A model generated the notes under the pieces. That model did not search any database, was not told where the DNA came from, and saw only the letters and a list, made by a program, of their open reading frames with translations. Below, in pieces: positions 36,044 through 44,541 of a DNA stretch of 64,000 nt. The stretch covers positions 62,001-126,000 of the forward strand of contig CALODJ010000001.1 in the NCBI GenBank assembly GCA_942492025.1, in the 5' to 3' direction. The stretch's first letter is position 1. Each line of letters begins with the position of its first letter. Made by a program: the position numbers and the translations under genes. This DNA comes from JABDQW01 sp942492025. Its GTDB lineage: Bacteria; Pseudomonadota; Gammaproteobacteria; SZUA-229.

Positions 36044-37627
36044 ATGGCTAACAGTTTACTGCTGCTCCTGATTATCGGTCTTTGCGCAAGTTGCGCACCG
36101 ATGTCTCAGCAGCACCTAAACAAACAAGCCGATTTTGATGTCATCGAACTCACCCTCGAGCAGGCACATCAGGCAATCAAGACCCATGCCATCAACTGCG
36201 AACAGCTCACCGAGAGATATCTGGAACGCATCGAAGCCTTTGACCAACCCTCCCGTGTCAATTCTATTATCTACATCAACCCGAATGCCATAACACGAGC
36301 GCGACAACTCGATCGGAAGTTTGCCGCGACGGGACAGATGAAAAAATTGCATTGTGCCTCGGTGATTTTGAAAGATAACTTTGATACCGCTGACATGCCG
36401 ACAGAGGCTGGCTCGATCGCCATGAAAGGCTCATTTCCGCCGGATGATGCCTTTATGGTCAAGCGATTACGTGAGGAAGACGCCATCATTATCGCCAAGT
36501 CGAACATGGCGGAATGGGCTTTCAGCCCTATGGAGACCATTAGCTCCACCCATGGGCAAACACACAATGTTTATGACCTGAACCGCGTACCGGCGGGCTC
36601 GAGTGGCGGCACGGCCTCTGCAATCGCCGCAAATTTCGGCATCATCGGCATGGGTACCGATACCGGCAACTCCATCCGTGGACCGGCTTCGCATCTGGCG
36701 CTGGTCGGAATTCGACCCACCATTGGCGCCACCAGTCGCGACGGTATCGTGCCACTGTTAGCGAACCGCGACGTCGGTGGCCCGCTGATGCGTACGGTCT
36801 GGGATACGGCCATCGTATTTTCTGTCCTGGCCGGTTACGATCCGGCCGATCCCGCCACAGAGGCAAGCAGGGGTCGCGTCATCGACAATTATGTCAGGCA
36901 GCTAGATCCCGACGGGCTAAGGGGTGTACGCCTGGGCGTTCTACGTGCCCTGGTAGATACGGAAACTGTTGATTTCGAAGTCCTCGACCGTATGGACGAG
37001 GCGATAGCCGATCTGAGGAAGATCGGTGCGGTGATTATGGATCCGTTCGAAATCCCGGACTTCGATCGACTGAAAAACGCAACGGGATTCTGCAGCCGGT
37101 TTCGGTATGATCTGGAGCAGTACCTAAAAACCCTGGGTAACTCTGCACCCATCCGCTCCTTGGATGAAGTGGCCGACAGCGGGCGGTTCCTGGAGCGCAG
37201 TGCAAAAGCGATGCAATGGGCCATGGACGTAGACGGTCATCCGCAATCACAGATGCCCCCCTGTGTGGATGTACAAGGCGATCCCCGTCGCAAGGAATTT
37301 CTCGACGCCGTGCTTGCATCAATGGATGCGGCCAGAGTCGATGCAATCATCTATCCCACATGGGGCAACCCGCCGAGAGAAATCGGTGACAATGAAAGCC
37401 CGCACGGCAACAACAGTCCCGTCATTGCGCCACACACGGGGCAACCGGCGATCACTGTCCCCATGGGTTTCACCGAATCCGGTTTACCGCTGGGTCTGCA
37501 ACTGCTCGCACGTCCGTTCGATGAACATAAACTGTTTCAGTATGCCTATGCGTATGAACAGGCAACACGCCATCGCAGACCACCGGCAGGCTTCGGAGCA
37601 ATCGCAGTTGAGTTGGAGTTGCAGTAA
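36044..37627 (+). CDS. Amidase-signature family hydrolase, exported
   Basis: 527 residues of the amidase-signature (GatA-like) family. The Ser-cisSer-Lys triad is visible: Lys in ASVILKDNFDT, cis-Ser in PAGSSGGTASAIAA, nucleophile Ser in GTDTGNSIRGPAS. N-terminal MANSLLLLLIIGLCASCAP is a signal, and the CASC could be a weak lipobox. It is a stand-alone amidase rather than GatA, since gatB/C are absent. Relatives hydrolyse peptide or aryl amides; the substrate is unknown. It follows the TlpA gene by 17 bases. Confidence 0.85.
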   Translation: MANSLLLLLIIGLCASCAPMSQQHLNKQADFDVIELTLEQAHQAIKTHAINCEQLTERYLERIEAFDQPSRVNSIIYINPNAITRARQLDRKFAATGQMKKLHCASVILKDNFDTADMPTEAGSIAMKGSFPPDDAFMVKRLREEDAIIIAKSNMAEWAFSPMETISSTHGQTHNVYDLNRVPAGSSGGTASAIAANFGIIGMGTDTGNSIRGPASHLALVGIRPTIGATSRDGIVPLLANRDVGGPLMRTVWDTAIVFSVLAGYDPADPATEASRGRVIDNYVRQLDPDGLRGVRLGVLRALVDTETVDFEVLDRMDEAIADLRKIGAVIMDPFEIPDFDRLKNATGFCSRFRYDLEQYLKTLGNSAPIRSLDEVADSGRFLERSAKAMQWAMDVDGHPQSQMPPCVDVQGDPRRKEFLDAVLASMDAARVDAIIYPTWGNPPREIGDNESPHGNNSPVIAPHTGQPAITVPMGFTESGLPLGLQLLARPFDEHKLFQYAYAYEQATRHRRPPAGFGAIAVELELQ

Positions 37628-37643
37628 ATAAGTATAGAATAGT

Positions 37644-37812
37644 AAACATGGACATTAATTAAGAACAGAAATAAAGGTGTTGACGCCATTCAGCGACTTG
37701 TTTTGCCAGTACGTGCTGTTCGGCCCTATCGTGCTCTGCGTAGCAACATGGTTGCTTAACACTACGAATTTGATAGGCTCGTGTCAATTCGGTTTATGGG
37801 TGTCAATAATTT
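37644..37812. repeat. MITE family 1, shorter copy
   Basis: About 169 bases. Left end AAACATGGACATTAATTAAG, right end CGAATTTGATAGGCTCGTGT then TTATGGGTGTCAATAATTTG. The interior is shorter and more divergent than at 30902 but keeps GTAGCAACATGGTTGCTTAA. Lies between the amidase and antiporter genes. Confidence 0.75.
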
Positions 37813-37836
37813 GTTTCTGATATGTTCTAGCGCCAT

Positions 37837-39525
37837 ATGATTGAAGCCTATTTAGTTGACATCATTATACTGCTACTGGCGGCGGTCATCGCCGTGCCTT
37901 TCTTTCAGGCCGCAAGACTTGGTGCAGTGCCGGGTTTCCTTATTGCCGGAATCGTTGTCGGGCCCTCGGGGCTGGGCCTGATTGACAATATACGCGATAT
38001 CGGCCACCTGGCAGAAATCGGTGTTGTATTGCTGCTGTTCGTGATCGGCATCGAACTCAAACCATCCCGCCTGTGGCTGATGCGGCGGTTGGTATTTGGG
38101 CTGGGGACACTGCAGGTTGTGCTCACGGGGATACTGCTCGCGGCGCTCAGTTACTCCCTGCTCGATATCCCCCTGCGTGCTGCCATTCTGGTTGGGCCGG
38201 CTCTGGCGCTCTCCTCAACGGCCTTTGTTTTGCAGATTCTGACTGAACGAAAAATGTTGACATCGTATTACGGTCGTACGTCCATAGCGGTGCTATTGAT
38301 GCAGGATCTTGCTGTTGTTCCGCTGTTAGCGTTGGTGCCATTACTGACGTTGCCCGAGTTGAGCATTGGGGAAGATATCGGGATTGCGCTGGCTGAATCC
38401 CTGTTGATTCTCGGGCTGGTCGTCGTGGTCGGGCGTTATCTGCTGCACCCGATTCTTAACCGTGTTGCGCTTTCCGGTAACCCGGAGGTCTTTACTGCAT
38501 CGGCAGTCCTGATTGTGCTGGGTACTGCACTAATTACCAAACATGCAGGCCTGTCCATGGCGATGGGTGCATTTGTGGCGGGTCTGCTAATCTCTGATTC
38601 CTTCTATCGTCACCAGGTCCTCGCGGAAATACAGCCCTTTCGTGGATTATTTCTCGGGCTGTTTTTCATGACGATGGGCATGTCCTTTAATATAAGCCTG
38701 CTTGTTGATAATCCGCTATTTTCATTGGCGATGGTGTGTACCTTGATAGGACTGAAAGTCGCTGTGCTTTTCCCACTCACGCTTTTTTTCGGGTTGAAGA
38801 CGAGAATCAGTCTGGCTGTGGCCATGGTTCTGGCACAGAGCGGTGAATTTGCCCTGGTACTGTTTTCCCTTGCACAACAGTCCGGACTTTTATCGAATGA
38901 TGTATTTCAAAAGCTTCTGCTTGTCGTACTACTCAGCATGATCACTACACCTGCGCTGGCACAATTGGCCCAGCGCCTGGTGCGCAAGGAACAGCAGCCA
39001 GCGGTCGATAAATCTGAAGAACAGCCTGATGAGGCGCCGATTGTGCTGGCAGGTTTTGGTCGGGTTGGGCACCGGATTGGTGAAATACTTACACTGGCAG
39101 GCCAACCGTTCGTAGCTCTGGACTCAGATGCTGCGATTGTCAAACAGGAGCGCGCGAAAGGCCACCCGGTATTTTACGGCGATGCCCGTCAAACTGAAAT
39201 TATCAAGTCAGCTTGTGCCGTTAATGCCGAGGCGATTATCGTGACATTGAATGACCCCGAGGCAACCGAGGAACTGCTGATATCATTGCGCCAGATGTAT
39301 CCTGACATAAACATTTATGCCCGGGGGCATTGCCTGGATGATTGCGTTAAACTTCTTCAACTGGGTGCAACCGGTGTGGTATCGGAAAACTTTGAAGCAA
39401 GCGTGGAACTGGCGCGCAAGGCACTGATGAGCACCGGTTTTAATTCAGAAGAACTGCATTCTATTCTTTTAAACTTTCGCGAAAGATACAATGAAAAGAT
39501 TACCCAGGAGATACATAAGCTGTAA
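37837..39525 (+). CDS. CPA2-family cation:proton antiporter with TrkA-N domain
   Basis: 562 residues. About 12 membrane helices (residues 1-385) with FLIAGIVVGPSGLGLI, LLLFVIGIELKPSRLWLMRR, LSSTAFVLQIL and FVAGLLISDSFYRHQ, then a cytoplasmic Rossmann domain (IVLAGFGRVGHRIGEIL...FVALDSD, FYGDA) that binds nucleotide and gates transport. This is the KefB/KefC/YbaL architecture; glutathione or NAD(H) control is likely for the family. No KefG/F ancillary gene is adjacent. Exchanges K+ or Na+ for H+ at the inner membrane. Confidence 0.9.
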   Translation: MIEAYLVDIIILLLAAVIAVPFFQAARLGAVPGFLIAGIVVGPSGLGLIDNIRDIGHLAEIGVVLLLFVIGIELKPSRLWLMRRLVFGLGTLQVVLTGILLAALSYSLLDIPLRAAILVGPALALSSTAFVLQILTERKMLTSYYGRTSIAVLLMQDLAVVPLLALVPLLTLPELSIGEDIGIALAESLLILGLVVVVGRYLLHPILNRVALSGNPEVFTASAVLIVLGTALITKHAGLSMAMGAFVAGLLISDSFYRHQVLAEIQPFRGLFLGLFFMTMGMSFNISLLVDNPLFSLAMVCTLIGLKVAVLFPLTLFFGLKTRISLAVAMVLAQSGEFALVLFSLAQQSGLLSNDVFQKLLLVVLLSMITTPALAQLAQRLVRKEQQPAVDKSEEQPDEAPIVLAGFGRVGHRIGEILTLAGQPFVALDSDAAIVKQERAKGHPVFYGDARQTEIIKSACAVNAEAIIVTLNDPEATEELLISLRQMYPDINIYARGHCLDDCVKLLQLGATGVVSENFEASVELARKALMSTGFNSEELHSILLNFRERYNEKITQEIHKL

Positions 39526-39964
39526 CAGAAGGGTTTGTGGTTTTTGATCATAGATCTGCTTTTTTCAAAGCTTCAGACTGAACGACAATCAATCGAAGTG
39601 AGCAGTTAAACCCTGTGTATCCAACACCTTGTTAAAAAAGGTAAAGAAATGCAGGGGGCGGATGTATTTTCCGTGGCTGATGCGCTAAGCTAGCCCGCAT
39701 TTCTCACCAGGATCACCGGAGCAAGCTTACGAACACGAAGACCAGCCTGAACTGTGATTGGCAGGCTTGTATAACACACTGTATTTTTAATCATCTGGAT
39801 ACTCTTAAATGGATTAGGGCCTTATCAGTATTCAAAGCCGCCTGGTGAGAAATGTGGGCTAGCACCTCAAATCCAGGGAGTAGTAAGTATGAAGAAAGGG
39901 TACAGTTTTATTCCCGCTTGCGCATATCTTTCAACTAAATAAATCCGTACTCCTTTACTCTCAG
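39526..39964. other. Gap with family-2 element
   Basis: 439 bases. The family-2 repeat (39690-39862) accounts for 173 of them. Nothing else is recognised apart from the presumed promoter of the phospholipid operon at the right end. Confidence 0.45.
39690..39862. repeat. MITE-like element, family 2
   Basis: Ends are a 22-base inverted repeat with one mismatch: CTAGCCCGCATTTCTCACC at 39690 and GGTGAGAAATGTGGGCTAG ending 39862. The inner block GAACACGAAGACCAGCCTG...TTGTATAACACACTG is present in reverse orientation in the 249-base copy at 61218-61466. No coding capacity. Confidence 0.85.
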
Positions 39965-40312
39965 ATGTCTACTCCCGCTGCTTCCATCATTTTCTTTCTG
40001 ATAGCGTCTTTCCTGGGTGCGTTGGGCCAGTATTTTTACAAATCCGGTGCCGAATTCGCAGGTGGCTCGGTTGGCAGTTATCTTTTCAACCCCAGGCTCC
40101 TGTCGGGTGTTGTCTGCTATCTTGCTGTCATGGCGCTGTTTGTTGCCGCCTTCAGGAAAGGCGGTGCGCTGACGGTTCTCTACCCCATCTATGCCACTAC
40201 GTTTATATGGGCCGCACTAATTGCACTCGTTGTCTACGGCACACCCATAAAACCGGTGAACATCGTTGGGATGAGCCTGCTCGTGATCGGCATGTACCTC
40301 ATGGGAAGATGA
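39965..40312 (+). CDS. SMR/EamA-like small membrane transporter
   Basis: 115 residues, four predicted membrane helices, in the drug/metabolite transporter superfamily at single-domain size: FLGALGQYFYKSGAEF, LYPIYATTFIWAALIALVVYG and MSLLVIGMYLMGR resemble small multidrug resistance and ArnE/F-like proteins. First gene of a five-gene unit for phospholipids; only four bases separate it from cdsA. This context suggests lipid or lipid-linked substrate movement, or support of the following enzymes, but that is inference. Confidence 0.72.
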   Translation: MSTPAASIIFFLIASFLGALGQYFYKSGAEFAGGSVGSYLFNPRLLSGVVCYLAVMALFVAAFRKGGALTVLYPIYATTFIWAALIALVVYGTPIKPVNIVGMSLLVIGMYLMGR

Positions 40313-40316
40313 TTCC

Positions 40317-41261
40317 ATGTCCATCGAGGCGGCAATCAATAACCCTGTTTTTCTGACCTACCTCGCCATCGTCGGTGCCATCCTGGTATTCGCCGGTCTG
40401 GTGCTTGGCGCACTCACACTCGTTGGCAAGGACGTTTCATCGATATGGAAGACTTACCGCGGCTGGCTGGTAATGATTCCATTAGTTTTCGGTATGATCT
40501 TGCTGGGCCGGATCGCAACCATCATTGGCGTAACCTTGCTTGCCATATTTGGTTTCAAGGAATTTGCACGTGCCACCGGCCTCTACGAAGACTGGTGGTT
40601 TACGGGCACTGTATACGTCGCAATAACGGCTCTAGGCGTTGCCTGTGTTGTCACGGATCCGCGCCTCCATTCTTCGGGGTGGTACGGTGTTTTTATGGCG
40701 CTGCCGGTTTATGTCATCGCCGCCATCCTGCTGATACCGATCATTCGAAACCGCGCGAAGGGCCAGTTGCAGCAGGTCGCCCTGGCCATTGTGGGATTTG
40801 TTTACTTCGGCTGGATGTTCAGCCATCTCGGATTTCTCGCCAACACGCCTTACGCCTATGGCTATCTTCTGTATCTGATCTTCGCTGTCGAGATCAACGA
40901 TGTCGCCGCGTTTACCTGCGGTAAACTCTTCGGCCGCCACAAGCTTCGAGAAAACATCAGTCCAAACAAGACCATTGAGGGCTCGCTCGGTGCCATTGTC
41001 GTGTCGATGGCGATGCCCTGGCTGCTGTGGTTTTCATTTCCACATTTTGAGCCTCTGCACCTCATTTTGACTGGACTCATCGTTGGCGTTGGCGGGCAGG
41101 TTGGCGATCTGGTTATTAGCTATATCAAGCGGGATATCGGCATCAAGGACATGGGCGTTGTCATCAGCGGGCATGGAGGCATCCTGGACCGGGTGGACAG
41201 TATGATCTTCGTTGCGCCGATTTTTTTTCACATGGTCAGATGGTTTCACGGACTGAGTTAG
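40317..41261 (+). CDS. cdsA: Phosphatidate cytidylyltransferase-like protein
   Basis: 314 residues, eight or so membrane helices. The C-terminal signature SYIKRDIGIKDMGVVISGHGGILDRVDS is the CDP-diglyceride synthase consensus (S-x-x-K-R-x4-K-D...GHGG-x2-DR-x-DS), preceded by GKLFGRHKL and SPNKTIEGSLGA. It should make CDP-diacylglycerol from CTP and phosphatidic acid. It sits in an operon with an acyltransferase and a CDP-alcohol phosphatidyltransferase rather than next to uppS/dxr/bamA, so it is probably a second, specialised copy. Confidence 0.9.
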   Translation: MSIEAAINNPVFLTYLAIVGAILVFAGLVLGALTLVGKDVSSIWKTYRGWLVMIPLVFGMILLGRIATIIGVTLLAIFGFKEFARATGLYEDWWFTGTVYVAITALGVACVVTDPRLHSSGWYGVFMALPVYVIAAILLIPIIRNRAKGQLQQVALAIVGFVYFGWMFSHLGFLANTPYAYGYLLYLIFAVEINDVAAFTCGKLFGRHKLRENISPNKTIEGSLGAIVVSMAMPWLLWFSFPHFEPLHLILTGLIVGVGGQVGDLVISYIKRDIGIKDMGVVISGHGGILDRVDSMIFVAPIFFHMVRWFHGLS

Positions 41262-41274
41262 TTCAGGAGCTGTT

Positions 41275-41997
41275 GTGAAGGAATGGGAATATCATCCACC
41301 GCCGGATATCGATGCCACGCTGCTTGAATCGCTACGTGACTTCCCCAGGCAGCCTCACATGGTGGTCTACGCGCTGCGCTCGCTTGCGGCCCTGTTACTG
41401 CGCGGCTGGATGAAAATCTATCACCGTCTCGAGGTCGTGGGTCGTGACAATCTGCCGCAGAGCGGTTCCTTCATTATCGTCTGCAACCACACCAGTCATC
41501 TCGATACGCTTTCACTGCTGACAGCGCTACCGCTAAAAAAAATTCACCGCGCGTTTCCTGCTGCGGCTGCCGACTATTTTTTCTCGAGCCTGCCACGCAG
41601 TGCGGCGTCGGCCATTCTCGTCAACGCTCTGCCATTCGATCGCAAAGTCAAAGGCGCTGAGAGCCTGACCGTCTGCTCGCAACTGCTGGCCAACGATGGA
41701 AACATCCTGATCATTTTTCCGGAGGGAACGCGAACCACGACTGGCACCCTGGGACGCTTTCGCTCCGGAATAGGCCGGCTAGTCGTTGGAACGGACCTGC
41801 CGGTCGTTCCCTGCCACCTGGCAGGAGGAATGAAGGCCTGGCCCAAGGGGAGATTACTGCCACGCCCCCACAAACTGCGCCTGGTCATTGGAGCACCGCA
41901 GACCTTTAGTCATCTGAAAAAAGACGCTGAATCCGTCCAGGCTGTATGCAGGGACCTCGAAGACCGCGTCGTCCAGCTCGGAAAATCTCATATATGA
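41275..41997 (+). CDS. PlsC-type 1-acylglycerol-3-phosphate acyltransferase
   Basis: 240 residues from GTG 41275, with AGGAG upstream. Acyltransferase block I NHTSHLD (HX4D) and block III FPEGTRTTTG are intact, with GRFRSGIGRLVVGTDLPVVPCHLAG following. Family role: acylation of lysophosphatidic acid to phosphatidic acid, the substrate of the CdsA-like enzyme just upstream. N-terminal EWEYHPPPDIDATLLESLRD is an extension not seen in basic PlsC. The stop overlaps the next gene's start as ATGA, so translation is coupled. Confidence 0.88.
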   Translation: MKEWEYHPPPDIDATLLESLRDFPRQPHMVVYALRSLAALLLRGWMKIYHRLEVVGRDNLPQSGSFIIVCNHTSHLDTLSLLTALPLKKIHRAFPAAAADYFFSSLPRSAASAILVNALPFDRKVKGAESLTVCSQLLANDGNILIIFPEGTRTTTGTLGRFRSGIGRLVVGTDLPVVPCHLAGGMKAWPKGRLLPRPHKLRLVIGAPQTFSHLKKDAESVQAVCRDLEDRVVQLGKSHI

Positions 41998-42626
41998 CCA
42001 TTTACGATTTGAAACCTGCCTTTCAGAATCTCTTGAGGCCGATATGCCGAGCGCTGGCACGCGCCGGTGTCACCGCGAATCAGGTCACGATCGTGGCGTT
42101 ACTCGGATCACTGATCGTCGGTCTATTGTTCGCACTCAGTCCTCGCTCGGCATGGGCCGCTTTCCTGATACCGATCTGGTTGTTCCTGCGCATGGCGCTG
42201 AATGCGATCGATGGGATGCTCGCTCGCGAGCACAACATGCAAACTGCACTTGGCGGTATGCTCAACGAACTCGGTGATGTCATTTCTGACGCTGCTCTTT
42301 ATCTGCCGTTCGCCCTGGTCCCCGGCATTTCGCCGCTTGTTGTTGTTATCGTTGTCTTGTTATCTGTATTGACCGAGATGACCGGCGTCGTTGCAGTACA
42401 GATTGGTGCCAGTCGACGGTACGACGGACCCATGGGTAAAAGCGATCGCGCTTTCGTATTCGGGCTGCTGGCCTTCTTGCTGGGTTTTGGGCTGGAGGCG
42501 GAGTGGTGGGCCAATGCGGGGCTGGTCCTGGTCGGAGTACTGTCTGCGTGGACTGTGGTAAATCGAGCTGTAAGAGCCCTCAATGAAAGTGTCGCAAGCG
42601 CGGACCATGAAGATCTCCCGAACTAA
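41994..42626 (+). CDS. CDP-alcohol phosphatidyltransferase-family protein with altered motif
   Basis: 210 residues, about six membrane helices. The CDP-alcohol signature normally reads D-x2-DG-x2-AR-x8-G-x3-D-x3-D. Here it is N70-x2-D73-G74-x2-A77-R78-x8-G87-x3-N91-x3-D95: the first and third Asp, both metal ligands in characterised enzymes, are Asn. The rest of the fold is intact. The family joins CDP-diacylglycerol to a polar alcohol; the donor would be made by the CdsA-like enzyme two genes upstream. Start ATG overlaps the upstream stop. The product (glycerophosphate, inositol or other head group) is not predictable. Confidence 0.82.
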   Translation: MTIYDLKPAFQNLLRPICRALARAGVTANQVTIVALLGSLIVGLLFALSPRSAWAAFLIPIWLFLRMALNAIDGMLAREHNMQTALGGMLNELGDVISDAALYLPFALVPGISPLVVVIVVLLSVLTEMTGVVAVQIGASRRYDGPMGKSDRAFVFGLLAFLLGFGLEAEWWANAGLVLVGVLSAWTVVNRAVRALNESVASADHEDLPN

Positions 42627-43155
42627 TGGTGCTGCCTTGCTCTGGGGCTTTGCCGAAGCAAGTTTTTTCTTCATAGTCCCCGATGTTCTGCTGAGCTGGC
42701 ACGCGCTAAGCAGTCGCAGGCGCGCCCTCATCGCCTGCCTGTTTGCCATGGTCGGTGCCCTGTTCGGCGGCACCTTGGTGTGGCTATGGGCGGTTAATGA
42801 CCCGGACGCGGTTCGTTCGATGGTTTCCCGGATACCCGCAATCAATCAGACGATGATTGCAGACGTTCGCGCTCAACTGGCCGATACCGGCGTATTCGCG
42901 TTATTCAAGGGACCGCTCACTGGCGTCCCGTACAAGATTTATGCCGTGGAGGCCGCGGACCTTGGCATCGAACTGTCGACCTTTCTTGCCTTCAGTATTC
43001 CAGCCCGCCTGACAAGATTCGTCGCTGTCACTGTTGTCATTGGGACTATCGGCCAATTGCTGGAACGCAAATTCTCCCTGAACCGCGTGCGGATGGCCCA
43101 CCTCGCATGCTGGTCCTTGTTCTATATTGTGTACTTTTGGATGATGTCGGAGTAA
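42607..43155 (+). CDS. Small polytopic membrane protein of phospholipid operon
   Basis: 182 residues from ATG 42607 (ATG 42583 is an alternative, eight residues longer). Overlaps the preceding gene by 20 bases. Four membrane segments: ALLWGFAEASFFFIVPDVLL, ALIACLFAMVGALFGGTLVWLW, LSTFLAFSIPARLTRFVAV and a C-terminal helix. KGPLTGVPYKIYAVEAADLG is a notable conserved-looking re-entrant stretch. It is loosely reminiscent of DedA/VTT proteins, but I cannot confirm this. Probably works with the four genes before it. Confidence 0.68.
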   Translation: MKISRTNGAALLWGFAEASFFFIVPDVLLSWHALSSRRRALIACLFAMVGALFGGTLVWLWAVNDPDAVRSMVSRIPAINQTMIADVRAQLADTGVFALFKGPLTGVPYKIYAVEAADLGIELSTFLAFSIPARLTRFVAVTVVIGTIGQLLERKFSLNRVRMAHLACWSLFYIVYFWMMSE

Positions 43156-43370
43156 CGCCAGTCGATGTAACCCGCTGTGCTGTGAATCTGCGTGGCAGAG
43201 CACTTCGAATGTATTACCGTAACCTGCCTAACAGGATCACCATGGGCGCTTGACTTAAACAAGACACCCTCCGGAATACCCGGGCAATTTACAGATAAGA
43301 AATTATTATGCCAGGCTGATGAGTTTTCTCTGATGAGAAAATATCTTAGGCCTTTATACTATTGAGGAGT

Positions 43371-44321
43371 CTATTGCCCCCGATTTCGTCCACCAAATTC
43401 CGCGGGCAGTCCTTCGAGGATTAATCTCATCCAGTAAGACTCGAACTGGTTCCATTGTTCCTCTTCCGGGCCATCGGTGTGGCTGACCGGGAATTCCAGC
43501 AACTCGTACGGCACCTGCAAATGATTGGCTATCGCATAAACCGTCTTCGCCGGGACCACATCGTCCTTTAACCCAAGAGCGAGTAACACCGGACAGTTGA
43601 TCTGATCTGCAAAATTGATTGCATCAAAGTAACGCAATACCACCATGGTATCTTCAACATAATCAGGACGCTGCGCCAGGTATCGGCTGATTTCAGCGCC
43701 GGATCCTGATTTCACAAACAGGTTTCTTCCTTCAGCCCAACCGAATGTGGGTACGCCAATAGCCAACAGGTCTGCCTGGCCGAGTATTGCCTGCGACATC
43801 AAGGCCAGCCCACCGGAGAAACTGATACCTTCGAACACGATCTTGCTGGTACGATCCCCGCAGAGTTCACGTCCGATTCTTGCCGCCTGCATGTAATCGC
43901 AAACCGCGGCTCGAATCACCGAGGTCTCCGGCGTTTCTATTCCGGTTAACACGTAACCCCAACGCGACGGCTTTGCTAGTGCCGCTTGCGAAATCCCAAA
44001 GCCACGAATATCGATGCTCACTACATTGACGCCCTGTTTGGCCCAGTCCCAGCGCGGTCGGCAATGGCTTCCGTAACCATGACTGTTAATCAACAGGGGC
44101 CTTGGCTGCTCGTCTTGCCACTGCAGGAAATAAGCCGAAACACGAATCTGGCCGAGTGAAAGGAAGGATATAATCATGCCGCTGACACCGGGGATATCCC
44201 CTGCAATTTTGGAGTCACGGTGAACTTTGGCATCAATCTGTTCAAGTTGCAGGCGCGTGCTGCGCCAGAAGGCTGAGAAATCTTCCGGGCGGGTTATTGG
44301 CGGCTTGAATTGTTCGCGCAT
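43371..44321 (-). CDS. CE7-like acetyl esterase (acetylxylan esterase/cephalosporin deacetylase family)
   Basis: 316 residues, alpha/beta hydrolase. PITRPEDFSAFWRSTRLQLE is a typical CE7 N-terminus. LINSHGYG is the oxyanion loop, IDIRGFGIS replaces the usual D(V/M)RGQG, and the nucleophile elbow reads GISFSGGLAL where CE7 enzymes have GGSQGGGLAL, so the nucleophile is kept but its neighbours differ. The Asp (ALGLKDDVVPAK) and His (FPVSHTDGPEEEQ) of the triad are visible. No signal peptide. Substrate unknown; sequence is a divergent CE7 member. Confidence 0.78.
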   Translation of the reverse strand: MREQFKPPITRPEDFSAFWRSTRLQLEQIDAKVHRDSKIAGDIPGVSGMIISFLSLGQIRVSAYFLQWQDEQPRPLLINSHGYGSHCRPRWDWAKQGVNVVSIDIRGFGISQAALAKPSRWGYVLTGIETPETSVIRAAVCDYMQAARIGRELCGDRTSKIVFEGISFSGGLALMSQAILGQADLLAIGVPTFGWAEGRNLFVKSGSGAEISRYLAQRPDYVEDTMVVLRYFDAINFADQINCPVLLALGLKDDVVPAKTVYAIANHLQVPYELLEFPVSHTDGPEEEQWNQFESYWMRLILEGLPAEFGGRNRGQ

Positions 44322-44541
44322 AGAAGAAATTCGGCTAGTGGTGCTTTGGACTTAGGATTATTCTGCGGTGCTGACGGGAGCGCGGACCATTTTCCTTCGA
44401 TTTTTCATACGGCGCTTCAATATCGATAAAAATTGACCTCGCTTTCCCACTTTGCTCATTACCATCAGCTGAGTTCGACACAGGCCCAGTATAAGGTATA
44501 TATTCTCATCTGGGCACTAAACCTTCATCAAGGATCTATCC

